Assembly: GCA_963169595.1 (NCBI GenBank)
Contig: CAUJFM010000043.1
Span: 1-5,777, forward strand
Length of the DNA stretch: 5,777 nt
Reading direction: 5' to 3'
Source: Bacteroidota bacterium
GTDB taxonomy: Bacteria; Bacteroidota; Bacteroidia; Flavobacteriales_F; PHOS-HE28
Part shown: in pieces, positions 5,694 through 5,777 of the stretch
How the letters are laid out: every line of letters starts with the position of its first letter
Position numbering within the stretch: the stretch's first letter is position 1
Program-made: the position numbers and the translations under genes
The notes under the pieces: generated by a model
What the model saw: only the letters and a program-made list of their open reading frames with translations
What the model was told of the DNA's origin: nothing
Databases searched by the model: none

Positions 5694-5777
5694 ATGCCGC
5701 GCTGCTGGTCCGTCGTTCCTGGGCTCCTGCTGGCCGCGCAGGCCATGGCCCAGGGTGCATGGACCTTCAGTGGCAAC
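5694..5777 (+). CDS. N-terminus of a secreted protein, cut by the window end
   Basis: An ATG three bases after the preceding stop opens a frame of 28 codons that runs off the window. It encodes a short basic start (MPRCW), a hydrophobic core (about residues 7-15, VVPGLLLAA) and an AMA cleavage site at 17-19, with Gln20 as the likely first mature residue, followed by GAWTFSGN. This is a typical Sec signal peptide with the Ala/Gln junction common in Bacteroidota. Cys4 precedes the core, so it is not a lipobox. Function cannot be inferred from nine mature residues. The tight spacing suggests an operon with the 539-residue secreted protein. No Shine-Dalgarno is seen in CAGTGACCC before the ATG. 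Confidence 0.75.
   Translation, partial: MPRCWSVVPGLLLAAQAMAQGAWTFSGN

Noticed and set aside
1..5777. CRISPR array, tRNA, rRNA, insertion sequence or attachment site
   Set aside because: No spaced direct repeats, cloverleaf, transposase motifs or terminal inverted repeats were seen on either strand.

Overview
The window looks like chromosomal DNA from a GC-rich member of the Bacteroidota, probably of Flavobacteriales type. Three observations suggest this: start codons mostly lack a Shine-Dalgarno sequence, TTTG/TTGCG elements resembling the Bacteroidota -7 promoter box lie upstream of transcription units, and secreted proteins have signal peptides ending in Ala followed by Gln. No rRNA or marker gene is present, so the assignment is an inference. 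All supported genes are on the + strand and no mobile element, tRNA or CRISPR array was seen.

Region 1 (1-657) is the 3' part of a family 2 glycosyltransferase whose first roughly 40 residues lie outside the window. Such genes usually sit in cell-surface polysaccharide clusters, so the window may begin at the edge of one.

Region 2 (706-3767) is a tight three-gene operon: a lipoprotein HlyD/MacA-type periplasmic adaptor, an FtsX/MacB/LolCE-type permease and a LolD/MacB-type ATPase. The permease starts 6 bases after the adaptor, and the permease and ATPase overlap by ATGA. Together they should form a tripartite (type VII, mechanotransmission-type) ABC exporter. The gene order is that of cyanobacterial DevBCA, the ATPase and permease motifs are closest to LolCDE, and the adaptor carries the R-x3-L-x6-S motif that docks to TolC-like outer membrane channels. 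No TolC-like gene is visible here.

Region 3 (3768-4070, 303 bases) separates the two units. It holds a perfect 8-bp inverted repeat across the ATPase stop codon, an AT-rich tract that starts with TTGACA, a possible 53-residue small ORF (3858-4019), and a small hairpin just before the next gene.

Region 4 (4071-5777) has a 539-residue secreted protein of unknown function, with charged segments and a possible twin-arginine signal peptide. Three bases later comes the start of another secreted protein, cut by the window end. These two are probably cotranscribed.

I found no clear evidence for a wholly new system. The points most worth following are the Lol-like pump with a TolC-docking lipoprotein adaptor, the dense regulatory layout at 3758-3808, and the unassigned secreted protein.
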